Assembly (NCBI GenBank): GCA_900100895.1
Contig: FMTX01000027.1
Coordinates: forward strand, 1-46,351
Direction: 5' to 3'
Origin: Lachnospiraceae bacterium YSD2013
GTDB taxonomy: Bacteria; Bacillota; Clostridia; Lachnospirales; Lachnospiraceae
Length of the DNA stretch: 46,351 nucleotides
Shown here: positions 39,216-46,351 of the stretch, one piece after another
Layout: the number at the start of each line of letters is the position of its first letter
How positions within the stretch are numbered: position 1 is the stretch's first letter
The notes under the pieces: model-generated
The model's database searches: none
Seen by the model: the letters and a program-made list of their open reading frames with translations, nothing else
Told to the model about the DNA's origin: nothing
Translations under genes and position numbers: made by a program

Positions 39216-41228
39216 TTATGATTTGAAGAACTGAATCTCCTCGTTTAACTTGTCCGCAACGTTCTTTAAGTCGTCTGCGGCGCCCGCAAGGGTGGTAACC
39301 GTAGCGGAAAGCTCTTCCATGGAAGCTCCGGTCTCTTCGGAGGATGCCGCATTCTCTTCGGAGATGGCGGAGAGGGCGCTCATGGTGTCGATAACAACGT
39401 CCTTAGAGGACTTACAGGTCTCTGCACCCTTGGAGATAAGCTCTACGCCTTCTACGGTGCTGTCGATATCGCTGAGCATACCGTTAACCGCTTCAAGTGT
39501 CTCACCGAGAGCAACCTGCTGAGTATTGTTACCTTCCTTAACGTCCGAAGCTGCGGATACGGCTGCCTGAGACTGGTTAAGAAGTCTTTCCATTTCGATT
39601 CTGATTTCATCGGCCATCGCCTTGGAATCATCGGCAAGCTTACCGATTTCTTCGGCAACTACCGCGAAGCCTCTGCCGGCCTCACCTGCTCTTGCGGCCT
39701 CTATGGAAGCGTTAAGTGATAACAGGTTGGTCTGAGTGGCGATGGAAGTAATGCCTTCAACCTTTTCATTGATACTGTTAACCGCCTGTTCGGTATCGGC
39801 AATGGTCTTGGAAATTTCATCAATCTTGGCGGTCATCTCAGCAGAAGATTCCTGCAGCGAAGAAAGTGACTTGCTGGATATTTCCGAAGCTTTCTTCATC
39901 TTGCCGGCAAGTTCGGAAAGTGATTCTGCGGAGCGTTCCACGTCACCTACAGCCTCGCTGATGTAGCCTACGTTAACGGTAGCGTTCTGAATCTCTTCAG
40001 CCTGCTGGGTGGCGCCGGTAGCAATTTCCTGAACTGCATTGGATACATCCTCTGCGGTCTGGGATATCTGATTGGCCATGTCGGAGAGGTCATCCGATGA
40101 CTGTCCTACGTTAGCCGCCGATGTTTTAATATTCGAAACAATTTCGCCAAGTTTATCTATAACGGTGTTCATGGCACGGGAAATGGAACCGAATTCATCC
40201 TTTCTTTGGCTGTAGCCATCAACAGCGTTGAAGCGTCCGTCGGAGAGTGCGGAAAGCGAAGCATTAACCGCCTGGATGGGATTAATAAAGCTTCTCGCCA
40301 TGATGACTGAAATTACTATTGCAACTGCCAAAAGGATGAGACCTACACCGATAACTATCGTTGCTGCCTGTCTTGCTGCCGCAAGAACCTTCTTTTCACT
40401 TACTACCGTACATACTACGTAGTTTGAAATCGGTTCTTTAACGTACGAAAGATATGCGACTTCACCGTTACCGATGTCGCCGAGGTAGAAGCCTTCTTCC
40501 TTGCCGGATGTAAAGAATTCTGCTTTGTCTCTGACTTCTTCTTCCTTACCGCTTTCGCCGCCGATTGAGTACTGGGAGTGTGCGGCCACCTGACCGTTTC
40601 TGTCTACCAGGAATGCGTGATCGGATTCTTTGGCCAGCATTTCATGGAAACCTTCAAGGTCATAGTTACGGTGAATAATACCGATTATTTTGTCGCCGTC
40701 CTTGATGGGGGTCGAACAGGTGATAATACGACGGCCGGTTGTCTTACTTACGTTAATGCACGATACGTAGTCCTGACCCTGCATGGCAGCTTTGAAATAG
40801 TCTCTCTCGGCAACGCTTACAAAGTCACCCTTACCACGCGCAATCTGCATACCGTTTTCATCGGTTATGGAAGTATTCTCGCCGTCTCCGAGCACCGCGT
40901 CGCAACCTGCAAGTGTATTCTGCACCGCATCATAAGGAATGTTGCCCTCGTGTTTACAGAAATTGAGGATGGTCGGGTTAACGGCCAACGTCTTAATAAC
41001 TGTCATGTTGTTGTTGAGAATTGAAGCAAATCTGTCTTCAATATACCAAGCCTGCCATTCCTGCGAATCCTGTGCGTCCTTGAGTGCCTTGTTCGTAGAA
41101 GTAATGTAGCTTACCACAATCGAAACGATAAGCGGAATCGCAGTGACAAGTATCATGATAAGTATGAGCTTAGTCTTGATACTGTCCTTAAAACTTATCG
41201 TGTTTTTGGTTTTCTTTTCCTTGGCCAT
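39216..41228 (-). CDS. Methyl-accepting chemotaxis protein (dCache sensor)
   Basis: The 670-residue protein has TM1 (about 20-42), an extracellular double-Cache-type domain (about 45-275, with [20 protein letters not shown] and [20 protein letters not shown]), TM2 (about 287-312) and HAMP (about 313-366). The signalling domain (about 390-665) has the conserved tip [20 protein letters not shown] then [18 protein letters not shown]. It relays an extracellular small-molecule signal to CheA/CheW. No other che genes are in the window. GGAGG precedes ATG 41228. Ligand unknown; Cache receptors often bind amino acids or carboxylates. Confidence 0.94.
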   Translation of the reverse strand: MAKEKKTKNTISFKDSIKTKLILIMILVTAIPLIVSIVVSYITSTNKALKDAQDSQEWQAWYIEDRFASILNNNMTVIKTLAVNPTILNFCKHEGNIPYDAVQNTLAGCDAVLGDGENTSITDENGMQIARGKGDFVSVAERDYFKAAMQGQDYVSCINVSKTTGRRIITCSTPIKDGDKIIGIIHRNYDLEGFHEMLAKESDHAFLVDRNGQVAAHSQYSIGGESGKEEEVRDKAEFFTSGKEEGFYLGDIGNGEVAYLSYVKEPISNYVVCTVVSEKKVLAAARQAATIVIGVGLILLAVAIVISVIMARSFINPIQAVNASLSALSDGRFNAVDGYSQRKDEFGSISRAMNTVIDKLGEIVSNIKTSAANVGQSSDDLSDMANQISQTAEDVSNAVQEIATGATQQAEEIQNATVNVGYISEAVGDVERSAESLSELAGKMKKASEISSKSLSSLQESSAEMTAKIDEISKTIADTEQAVNSINEKVEGITSIATQTNLLSLNASIEAARAGEAGRGFAVVAEEIGKLADDSKAMADEIRIEMERLLNQSQAAVSAASDVKEGNNTQQVALGETLEAVNGMLSDIDSTVEGVELISKGAETCKSSKDVVIDTMSALSAISEENAASSEETGASMEELSATVTTLAGAADDLKNVADKLNEEIQFFKS

Positions 41229-41386
41229 TTTGTGTCCTCCATAAAAAGTATATACAAAAAAGCGTTTTTCCCTTTTTCACATACAATCATAGTAACTAAC
41301 GGGAATTAACGAAGTTTTAAAAATATTCGTGTAATTTGTGCTATTATGTTAGAATAGGTTTGGATTAATTGTGAAAAAGGTATTTT

Positions 41387-42127
41387 ATGCAGATTTCAGA
41401 TTTGAAATGTCCTTGTTGCGGAGCGCCCCTTGATGACGTTGAGGATGGGAGAGTCAATTTCTTTTGCTCATATTGCGGCAGTGCTCTTTGCATAGTGTAC
41501 GAGGACTGTGAGGCTGACAATATAATAAGGATGAAGGTTGTCGAGGCAAGGCTTAGCGATGCGAGAGCCAATCTTGCTCACGAGAATGCGGAGCTGGCCC
41601 GCGAGTCTGCCCATGTTATCGAGGCCGACACAGAGCAGATACGCCTTAAGAACCGTATAAAGGCCGGAAGACACGCCAAGCTTGCAGGCATATTTATGAT
41701 ATTCTTAGGCTGTCTTGTGATGGTGGCGGAGCTTTTTGGTATTGTGTACTTTCTTTCGCAATATGCATTCTCCGTGGCGGATATCGTAGAGAGTATGGGT
41801 AAGCCGGTGGCGGTGGCCGTACTGGTGATTATGATGGTGGGTATCATGATATCCATAGCTTTGATACTTATCGGTATCAGGAAGATTGATGAGCTTACCG
41901 AAGCGGAGAAAGATCTTATAGAAGAGCGGATTGAAAGACTTCGTGATGCGCTAGATGTAAATATGAGACTTTTTGAGGAACAGAAAGCGATTGCGGATTC
42001 GCACAGACTTGCGCTTATAGGCAAGAAAGCCCGTGCCAGAAAAGCGGCCAGAAAGCGCGCCCGCGAGATTAAAGATGAAATTGCCTACATTAATTCACAG
42101 ATAAGGGAATATGAGAGCGTGTTATAA
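41387..42127 (+). CDS. Zinc-ribbon membrane protein, unknown function
   Basis: The 246-residue protein starts with a zinc ribbon, LKCPCCGAPLDDVEDGRVNF then FCSYCGSALCI (two CxxC pairs, about residues 7-35). A helical stretch follows, then two TM helices (about 103-128, GIFMIFLGCLVMVAELFGIV, and 141-165). The C-terminal half is a charged coiled coil (about 170-245). It could be a membrane sensor or scaffold; no enzymatic motif is seen. It is divergent from the chemotaxis receptor. The M42 peptidase gene follows after 43 nt. Confidence 0.7.
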   Translation: MQISDLKCPCCGAPLDDVEDGRVNFFCSYCGSALCIVYEDCEADNIIRMKVVEARLSDARANLAHENAELARESAHVIEADTEQIRLKNRIKAGRHAKLAGIFMIFLGCLVMVAELFGIVYFLSQYAFSVADIVESMGKPVAVAVLVIMMVGIMISIALILIGIRKIDELTEAEKDLIEERIERLRDALDVNMRLFEEQKAIADSHRLALIGKKARARKAARKRAREIKDEIAYINSQIREYESVL

Positions 42128-42170
42128 ATTCGCATGCTTTTAAAGAATATATTACATAAGGAGAGGTTGT

Positions 42171-43211
42171 ATGAAACACAAACTTAACGAGAAGCGCTAT
42201 CTCAAAGAACTTGAGACAGAGCTTTCCATCGACTCTGTTACGGGTCAGTATCATGAACTCGAAGATTACCTTGTTAAGGAGATTAAGAAGCTTGGCTTTA
42301 AGACTACTTCGCTTCATAAGGGAGGACTCCTTGTTGAAGCAGGCGGCAAGGGCAATCCCCTTCTTGTTACCGCACACGGCGACACAATCGGTATGATGGT
42401 GCGTCATATCAATCCCGACGGAACCGTTAAGGTATGTAAGGTAGGCGGTCTCTACGCTTACCACAGCGAGCGCGAGAATGTACGCGTGCATACCCGCGAC
42501 GGCAAGGTTATTACCGGTACCATTCAGCGTAAAAACGCATCCGTTCATGTTACGGAAGATGAGTTAAACAAAGAAGTAGCCAATTTTGACAAGAATTCTT
42601 TTGTTATACTGGATGAAGATGTTAAGAACGATGATGATGTAAGAAAGCTTGGCATCGAAATCGGTGACTATGTTGCCATGGATCCACGTTTTACGGTTTC
42701 AAACGGCTACATCAAGTCTCACTTCATCGATGACAAGGGTCTTGTGGCAGTTCTTATGGAACTTCTTCACGATATTAAGGACGGCAAGGTTACACTTGGC
42801 CGTAAGGTATATCTCTACATTTCTTTCTACGAAGAAATCGGCCACGGCGGATCAATTATCCCTGAGGATGTTAAAGATTTCCTTGCAGTTGATATCGCAT
42901 GCTACGGAGCCGAGCAGACTACCGACGAAAGAAAGGTATCCCTTTTCTGTAAGGACTCACGTTTCCCTTATAATTACGACATGCTTCGTGAACTTGAGGA
43001 TGCTGCCAAGGCCGCAGGCTCCGATTACGTGCTTGATATCATGACACCTCACTACGGAACCGACGCAGACCCCGCACTTGTAGCAGGATACGATGTGCGC
43101 CACGGCGCAATCGGACCCGGCGTTCGCGCAAGCCACGGCTACGAGAGAACCCACATCGACGCAATCAAGAGCACTTACAGCTTGCTTGCTGAGTATGTGA
43201 GCCGCAAATAA
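42171..43211 (+). CDS. M42-family metallopeptidase (PepA/glutamyl aminopeptidase-like)
   Basis: The 346-residue protein has the M42 metal ligands in order: VTAHGDTIGMMVRHINPDGT (first His), SHFIDDKGLVAVLMELL (Asp), ISFYEEIGHGGS (catalytic Glu pair) and a late DIDxxx-type segment (AVDIACYGAEQTTDERK), ending with GVRASHGYERTHIDAI (last His). These enzymes form 12-subunit cytosolic tetrahedra and trim amino acids from peptides. AAGGAGAGG precedes ATG 42171. The three 36-nt repeats follow in the 318-bp gap downstream. Confidence 0.93.
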   Translation: MKHKLNEKRYLKELETELSIDSVTGQYHELEDYLVKEIKKLGFKTTSLHKGGLLVEAGGKGNPLLVTAHGDTIGMMVRHINPDGTVKVCKVGGLYAYHSERENVRVHTRDGKVITGTIQRKNASVHVTEDELNKEVANFDKNSFVILDEDVKNDDDVRKLGIEIGDYVAMDPRFTVSNGYIKSHFIDDKGLVAVLMELLHDIKDGKVTLGRKVYLYISFYEEIGHGGSIIPEDVKDFLAVDIACYGAEQTTDERKVSLFCKDSRFPYNYDMLRELEDAAKAAGSDYVLDIMTPHYGTDADPALVAGYDVRHGAIGPGVRASHGYERTHIDAIKSTYSLLAEYVSRK

Positions 43212-43262
43212 TCCGCGCGAAAGGTGTTTGACGGCATTTTTAGGGTGAAATTTTAAGACTTT

Positions 43263-43298
43263 TTGACTAAGAGCTATACGAGACAGTATTTTAGTCAA
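43263..43298. repeat. 36-nt palindromic repeat, copy 1
   Basis: TTGACTAAG, 18 variable bases, TTTAGTCAA (one mismatch in the stem). It is followed by GGTTTTT. First of three tandem copies filling the gap after the M42 gene. Confidence 0.75.
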
Positions 43299-43325
43299 GG
43301 TTTTTACAGAAAAAGAAGATACGCG

Positions 43326-43361
43326 TTGACTAAGAGACTTTGAAGACGAGACCTTAGTCAA
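43326..43361. repeat. 36-nt palindromic repeat, copy 2 (terminator-like)
   Basis: TTGACTAAG, 18 variable bases, CTTAGTCAA. Pairing extends outward to a perfect 12-bp stem (GCG/CGC added, 43323-43364). It is followed by TTTTTT at 43365-43370, so this copy could act as a terminator of the M42 gene. Confidence 0.8.
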
Positions 43362-43399
43362 CGCTTTTTTGTAAAATGGAACGAAACAGGGTAAAAAGG

Positions 43400-43435
43400 T
43401 TGACTAAGGGAGAGTGTCGAAGATTGTTTAGTCAA
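43400..43435. repeat. 36-nt palindromic repeat, copy 3
   Basis: TTGACTAAG, 18 variable bases, TTTAGTCAA, then ATTTTCTTTTT. Start-to-start distances to the neighbouring copies are 63 and 74 nt. No ORF of note lies in 43212-43529. Confidence 0.75.
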
Positions 43436-43529
43436 ATTTTCTTTTTCTGAAGAAGAAAGAAGATGTGATTGCCAAAAGAAGGAATAGTTTATATGCTTAG
43501 ATTAGTAGAGAGTGTGGGTGGTTGAGAGA

Positions 43530-44462
43530 GTGAAAACAGAGGAAATCATTCATAATTTCATAGATGATGCTGTGCTGTCTTTCGAGCCTGTCGGAGAGGG
43601 GCATATTAACGATACGTATGCTGTGACTTCTGCGGCGGGGAAGTTTATATGCCAGCGCGTGAAGGGCACGATGGATGCGGGGAAGCTTTTGCACAATTTT
43701 GAGCTGTATGCGGAGGCGTTTAGGGCAGAGGGGATGTCCTTTCCCGATTGGATTAAAAATCATGACGGAAAGTATTTCTTAACTGACGATAACGGTGACA
43801 ACTGGCGCATGTATCCGCTTATTGACGGCGATATTTTGTGTGCTCCGCCGGCAGGAGGAACCTTGTACGCTTGCGGGGAAGGCCTCGCTAAGATGCATAT
43901 TATACTTAGCAAGATGAAGGGGAAGCCGGAGGCTGTTTATCCGGGACTTCGTAATTTGAAATTCTTTTATGACGAGTACTGTAAAGTTCTGAGCGGGGGC
44001 GGCCTTGTAGAAGAGCTGAGGAACAGAGAACTCGAGGCAATTATAGAAAGTAAGGTTGCTGACATGCTTGCAGTTGTACCGGCAGAGTCGGCGCCGGTGC
44101 ACGGAGATCCGAAGCTTTCGAATATTCTTTTTAGGGGCGGCAAGGTTATAGGGTTTATCGACATGGATACGGTCATGCTTGGCTCAACGCTTGAAGATTT
44201 GGCGGATTGTATACGCTCTTGCTGCGTTACAGACGGGCGACTTGATAAGGAAGCGGCGCAGAGAATAGCGGACGGTTATGCGAGTACCATAGGCACAGCA
44301 GTTGCGCCGACAGAACTTAAGAGAGCATTTGACAAGATATGCTTCGAACTTGCATTACGATACTATACCGACTCAATATCTACGGTCGGTCATTTCAAAG
44401 AACATTACCCCGGTTACCGTCTTGAAAAGGCGCGAGCAATGATTGAGACGACGTGGGATTAG
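43530..44462 (+). CDS. APH/choline-kinase-fold phosphotransferase, resembling N-acetylhexosamine 1-kinase (NahK)
   Basis: I take GTG 43530 (GGGTGG 8 nt upstream; 310 residues); GTGs at 43512 and 43518 are in frame. The N-terminal FEPVGEGHINDTYAVTSAAG and KFICQRVKG match NahK-like sugar kinases. The catalytic loop APVHGDPKLSNILFRGGKVI (Brenner motif HxDxxxxN-like) and the Mg2+-binding GFIDMDTVMLG are intact. It probably phosphorylates an amino sugar at C1 rather than an antibiotic. No lacto-N-biose pathway genes are in the window, so the substrate remains open. The SIMPL gene starts 17 nt after the stop. Confidence 0.8.
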   Translation: MKTEEIIHNFIDDAVLSFEPVGEGHINDTYAVTSAAGKFICQRVKGTMDAGKLLHNFELYAEAFRAEGMSFPDWIKNHDGKYFLTDDNGDNWRMYPLIDGDILCAPPAGGTLYACGEGLAKMHIILSKMKGKPEAVYPGLRNLKFFYDEYCKVLSGGGLVEELRNRELEAIIESKVADMLAVVPAESAPVHGDPKLSNILFRGGKVIGFIDMDTVMLGSTLEDLADCIRSCCVTDGRLDKEAAQRIADGYASTIGTAVAPTELKRAFDKICFELALRYYTDSISTVGHFKEHYPGYRLEKARAMIETTWD

Positions 44463-44479
44463 AATAAGGGAGGGTTACT

Positions 44480-45145
44480 ATGGACAGAACTATCAAGGTT
44501 ACAGGCAAAGGCAAGATTTCGGTGGCGCCCGACATGATAAGACTTCTTATCACGCAGACCAAGACCGAGAAGACATACGAAGCGGCAGTCAAAGCTTCCG
44601 CAGCGCAAAAGAAAACCATCACGGATGCGTTTGAAAAACTCGGCTTTAAGAAAGAGGATTTGAAGACGCTTTCTTTTGCCGTGGATGCGCAGTATGAGGG
44701 ATATGAAGCGAAGGACAAGTCATGGAAGCAGAGACTTGTGGGCTACAGGTTCACTCACAGAATGAAGCTTGAATTCGCCAAGGACAGCGGCCTTCTCGGC
44801 AAGGCACTCGGCATCATGACGGCCATTAAGGGCGAGCCGGAATTCTCGATTCAGTATTTTGTAGAGGACAAAGAGGCGGTTAAGAACAAGCTTCTTGCAA
44901 ACGCTGTGAAGGACTCGAAGGAGAAAGCGACAGCACTTACCAAGGCAGCAGGCGTGAAACTTGGAGAGATTGTGCATATCAATTATTCTTGGGGCGAGGC
45001 TGAGATTGCATCAGCACCTGTGGCACCGATGATGTTAAGAGCTTGCAAGGCTGACGGCGCAGTAGGCAATTCCATAAATCTCGACATAGAAGCGGACGAT
45101 ATCGATATCGAGGACACCGTAACTATTATTTGGGAGATTAAGTAG
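44480..45145 (+). CDS. SIMPL (DUF541) domain protein
   Basis: The 221-residue protein is almost entirely one SIMPL domain: IKVTGKGKISVAPDMIRLLI, EKLGFKKEDLKTLSFAVDAQ, LVGYRFTHRMKLEFAKDSGL and ATALTKAAGVKLGEIVHINY, ending VTIIWEIK. Many bacterial relatives (YggE, BP26) have a signal peptide; this one starts MDRTIKVTGKG with none, so it is predicted cytoplasmic. YggE is linked to oxidative stress, but the biochemistry is unknown. GGGAGGG precedes ATG 44480, and it is probably co-transcribed with the upstream kinase. Confidence 0.88.
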   Translation: MDRTIKVTGKGKISVAPDMIRLLITQTKTEKTYEAAVKASAAQKKTITDAFEKLGFKKEDLKTLSFAVDAQYEGYEAKDKSWKQRLVGYRFTHRMKLEFAKDSGLLGKALGIMTAIKGEPEFSIQYFVEDKEAVKNKLLANAVKDSKEKATALTKAAGVKLGEIVHINYSWGEAEIASAPVAPMMLRACKADGAVGNSINLDIEADDIDIEDTVTIIWEIK

Positions 45146-45219
45146 ACCTGCGACTCTACTCAGCGTAGGTACAACTTACGGTGGCGCGGCGGTACAATCG
45201 TAGCATGGAGGATTAAATC

Positions 45220-45891
45220 ATGAACCAATATGTTACAGGAGCAGTGATTAAGGCACTGCGGGAAAAGAATAAATTGAACCAGTTACAGCTCGCCGACAGG
45301 CTTGGAGTGAGTGACAAGACAGTTTCCAAGTGGGAGACGGGTAAGGGCTACCCCGACATTACGCTGCTGGAGCCTATAGCCGACGCGTTCAGAGTGTCGG
45401 TGACGGAGCTTATATCGGGTAACACCATTACCAATGTCAACGTTTCCGCCAATATGATGCGCTCGAAGTTCTACGTATGCCCCGTGTGTGGCAACGTGAT
45501 ACACAGTATGGGCGAGGCGGTTATAAACTGCCACGGAATAACGCTTGCGCCACTCGAGGCAGAGCCTACCGATGAGCGCCACATGGTATTTATCGAAAGA
45601 ATCGAAGACGAGTACTATGTGCGAATCGAGCACCCCATGACCAAAGAACACTACATTTCTTTTATCGCGGCGGCATCGTCGGACGGAATGCAGATGGTGA
45701 AGCTTTATCCGGAGGGCAGTGCGGAGGCAAGATTTAAGGTAAGGGGCGTTAAGAAGATTTTCTTTGGCTGCAATCGTGACGGGCTGTTTTTGCAGGATAT
45801 CGTGAAGGGTATCGATGACAGGGACAGAAGCCACGACGATACCGAGGAGCGCCGGGCGCTTGAAGAGACTGCGCGCAAGTTGTTTGGCTAA
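45220..45891 (+). CDS. XRE regulator fused to a desulfoferrodoxin/superoxide-reductase-like domain
   Basis: The 223-residue protein has a Cro/C1 HTH at residues 8-65 (KALREKNKLNQLQLADRLGV, SDKTVSKWETGKGYPDITLL). Residues about 84-110 resemble the desulforedoxin zinc ribbon (FYVCPVCGNVIHSMGEAVIN, then CHG in place of CCG). Residues about 115-195 follow the SOR iron centre: ERHMVFIE, EHPMTKEHYISFI and FFGCNRDGLF. The Cys ligand is kept, but the CNxHG His is Asp here. It may sense superoxide or iron rather than act as a reductase (inference). GGAGGA precedes ATG 45220. Confidence 0.82.
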   Translation: MNQYVTGAVIKALREKNKLNQLQLADRLGVSDKTVSKWETGKGYPDITLLEPIADAFRVSVTELISGNTITNVNVSANMMRSKFYVCPVCGNVIHSMGEAVINCHGITLAPLEAEPTDERHMVFIERIEDEYYVRIEHPMTKEHYISFIAAASSDGMQMVKLYPEGSAEARFKVRGVKKIFFGCNRDGLFLQDIVKGIDDRDRSHDDTEERRALEETARKLFG

Positions 45892-45903
45892 GGAAAGTTA
45901 CGC

Positions 45904-45931
45904 TTGACAATTGAATATTGTTCGATATAAT
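45904..45931 (+). promoter_or_regulatory. Promoter of queC
   Basis: TTGACA (45904-45909), a 16-bp spacer and TATAAT (45926-45931), just upstream of the riboswitch. Confidence 0.85.
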
Positions 45932-45951
45932 AGCCTATGTACTTTATGTAC

Positions 45952-45992
45952 CGACAGTTCGTTTGTACCATCCTGTCGTTAAACAAAACCAG
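45952..45992 (+). promoter_or_regulatory. preQ1-I-like riboswitch
   Basis: CGACAG (45952-45957) pairs with CTGTCG (45973-45978). The loop begins TTC-GTTT and the A-rich tail AAACAAAACC can pair back with GTTT to form the preQ1-I pseudoknot. Position between a promoter and a terminator upstream of queC supports the call. The loop is slightly longer than in the B. subtilis example, so the subtype is uncertain. Confidence 0.7.
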
Positions 45993-46025
45993 GACTATGA
46001 TAAATCATTATGTATGATTATGTTT

Positions 46026-46057
46026 ATAGCTCTGCGTTTTGCAGGGCTATTTTTTTG
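46026..46057 (+). terminator. Riboswitch-controlled terminator
   Basis: TAGCTCTGC (46027-46035) pairs with GCAGGGCTA (46041-46049) and is followed by seven T residues. With preQ1 bound, transcription should stop here before queC. Confidence 0.85.
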
Positions 46058-46068
46058 TTAGGCGACGA

Positions 46069-46146
46069 GCCAAGCGGCTGCTGTGCTTGCACAAGCAGAC
46101 ATTTGGCGACCGCATACAATCTCGGATTTCATAATCAAGAAATCCG
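46069..46146 (+). other. Second structured segment of the queC leader
   Basis: Between the terminator and the queC RBS are two further hairpins: GCCAA/TTGGC (46069-46073, 46103-46107) enclosing CTGCT/AGCAG with inner GTGC/GCAC, and CGGATTTC/GAAATCCG (46123-46130, 46139-46146). No ORF is apparent. It may be a second control element or plain leader structure. Confidence 0.4.
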
Positions 46147-46174
46147 ATGATTATTTATTTCGGAGGTAATTAGA

Positions 46175-46351
46175 TGAAGGCTTTGGTTCTTTTCAGCGGC
46201 GGCTTGGACAGCTCGGTATGTCTGGGGCTTGCGGTTAAGAAATACGGCGCGGACGAAGTGCTTGCGCTTTCCATATATTACGGTCAGAAGCACAAGAAAG
46301 AAATGGAGGCATCAAAGAAGGTTGCGGCATACTACGGTGTTCGCAGGATAA
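46175..46351 (+). CDS. queC: 7-cyano-7-deazaguanine synthase, N-terminal part (cut by window edge)
   Basis: ATG 46175 with GGAGG 7 nt upstream begins MKALVLFSGGLDSSVCLGLA, whose SGGLDSS is the PP-loop that binds ATP in QueC. The following ALSIYYGQKHKKEMEASKKV is also typical. QueC converts 7-carboxy-7-deazaguanine to preQ0 in queuosine synthesis. Only 59 codons lie in the window; the zinc-binding Cys cluster is beyond the edge. Control by the upstream preQ1-I-like riboswitch fits the pathway. Confidence 0.95.

Noticed and set aside
43263-43435. The 36-nt repeats as a small CRISPR array
   Set aside because: Only the 9-nt arms are conserved, the interiors differ, the spacing between copies varies and there are no cas genes.
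43263-43435. TTGACT in each 36-nt repeat as promoter -35 boxes
   Set aside because: No acceptable -10 box lies 16-18 nt downstream in any consistent way.

Overview
The window looks like chromosome from an anaerobic, Gram-positive member of the Clostridia, most likely Lachnospiraceae (Butyrivibrio-like). The basis is gene content: a PBP1A, YigZ, TypA, a bactofilin, a YerC-type TrpR-like repressor, DUF1836, a lysine riboswitch in front of dapA, HTH proteins fused to a superoxide-reductase-like domain, [FeFe]-hydrogenase-like sensory domains, strong TTGACA/TATAAT promoters, AGGAGG ribosome binding sites, and no outer-membrane genes. The genus is an inference; no 16S rRNA gene is present.

Positions 1-7100 are an accessory region of small genes. 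Three toxin-antitoxin-like loci have a broken toxin or kinase but an intact partner: a HipA-like stub followed by a DUF2442/HTH protein, RelB followed by a truncated RelE, and a 12-codon HigB stub followed by HigA. A GNAT stub shows the same kind of damage. Around them lie a tautomerase, a metallophosphatase, an ABM-domain protein, a NifX-like protein, a CPBP membrane protease, an acetyltransferase and a multi-hairpin intergenic element with imperfect terminal inverted repeats.

Positions 7100-16300 are housekeeping: tRNA-Thr(GGU) and PBP1A on the minus strand, then yigZ and the cluster mgtE-metF-(MetH activation domain)-metH. The mgtE leader holds a short Pro-containing upstream ORF that resembles enterobacterial MgtL.

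Positions 16300-26200 are signalling: a 7TM hybrid histidine kinase, a FIST-domain protein paired with a ferredoxin/[FeFe]-hydrogenase-like/GGDEF/EAL protein (a candidate redox- or gas-responsive c-di-GMP phosphodiesterase), a voltage-gated-type K+ channel with tandem RCK_C domains, and an ECF sigma factor with a membrane-anchored DUF6273 partner.

Positions 26200-37300 carry typA, a CAP-domain protein, an HTH/membrane-protein pair, the lysine-riboswitch-controlled dapA-dapB-hisA(eukaryotic-type) operon, a cold-shock protein, a degenerate M23-like protein with a bactofilin, YerC, DUF1836 and a free HPt protein. Positions 37300-46351 carry an HTH protein, a candidate 114-nt structured RNA, an SPFH protein, a chemotaxis receptor, an M42 peptidase, a NahK-like sugar kinase, a SIMPL protein, an HTH/superoxide-reductase-like fusion, and the start of queC behind a preQ1-I-like riboswitch. 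A 36-nt palindromic repeat (9-nt arms, exactly 18 nt between them) occurs four times, three of them in tandem at 43263-43435.
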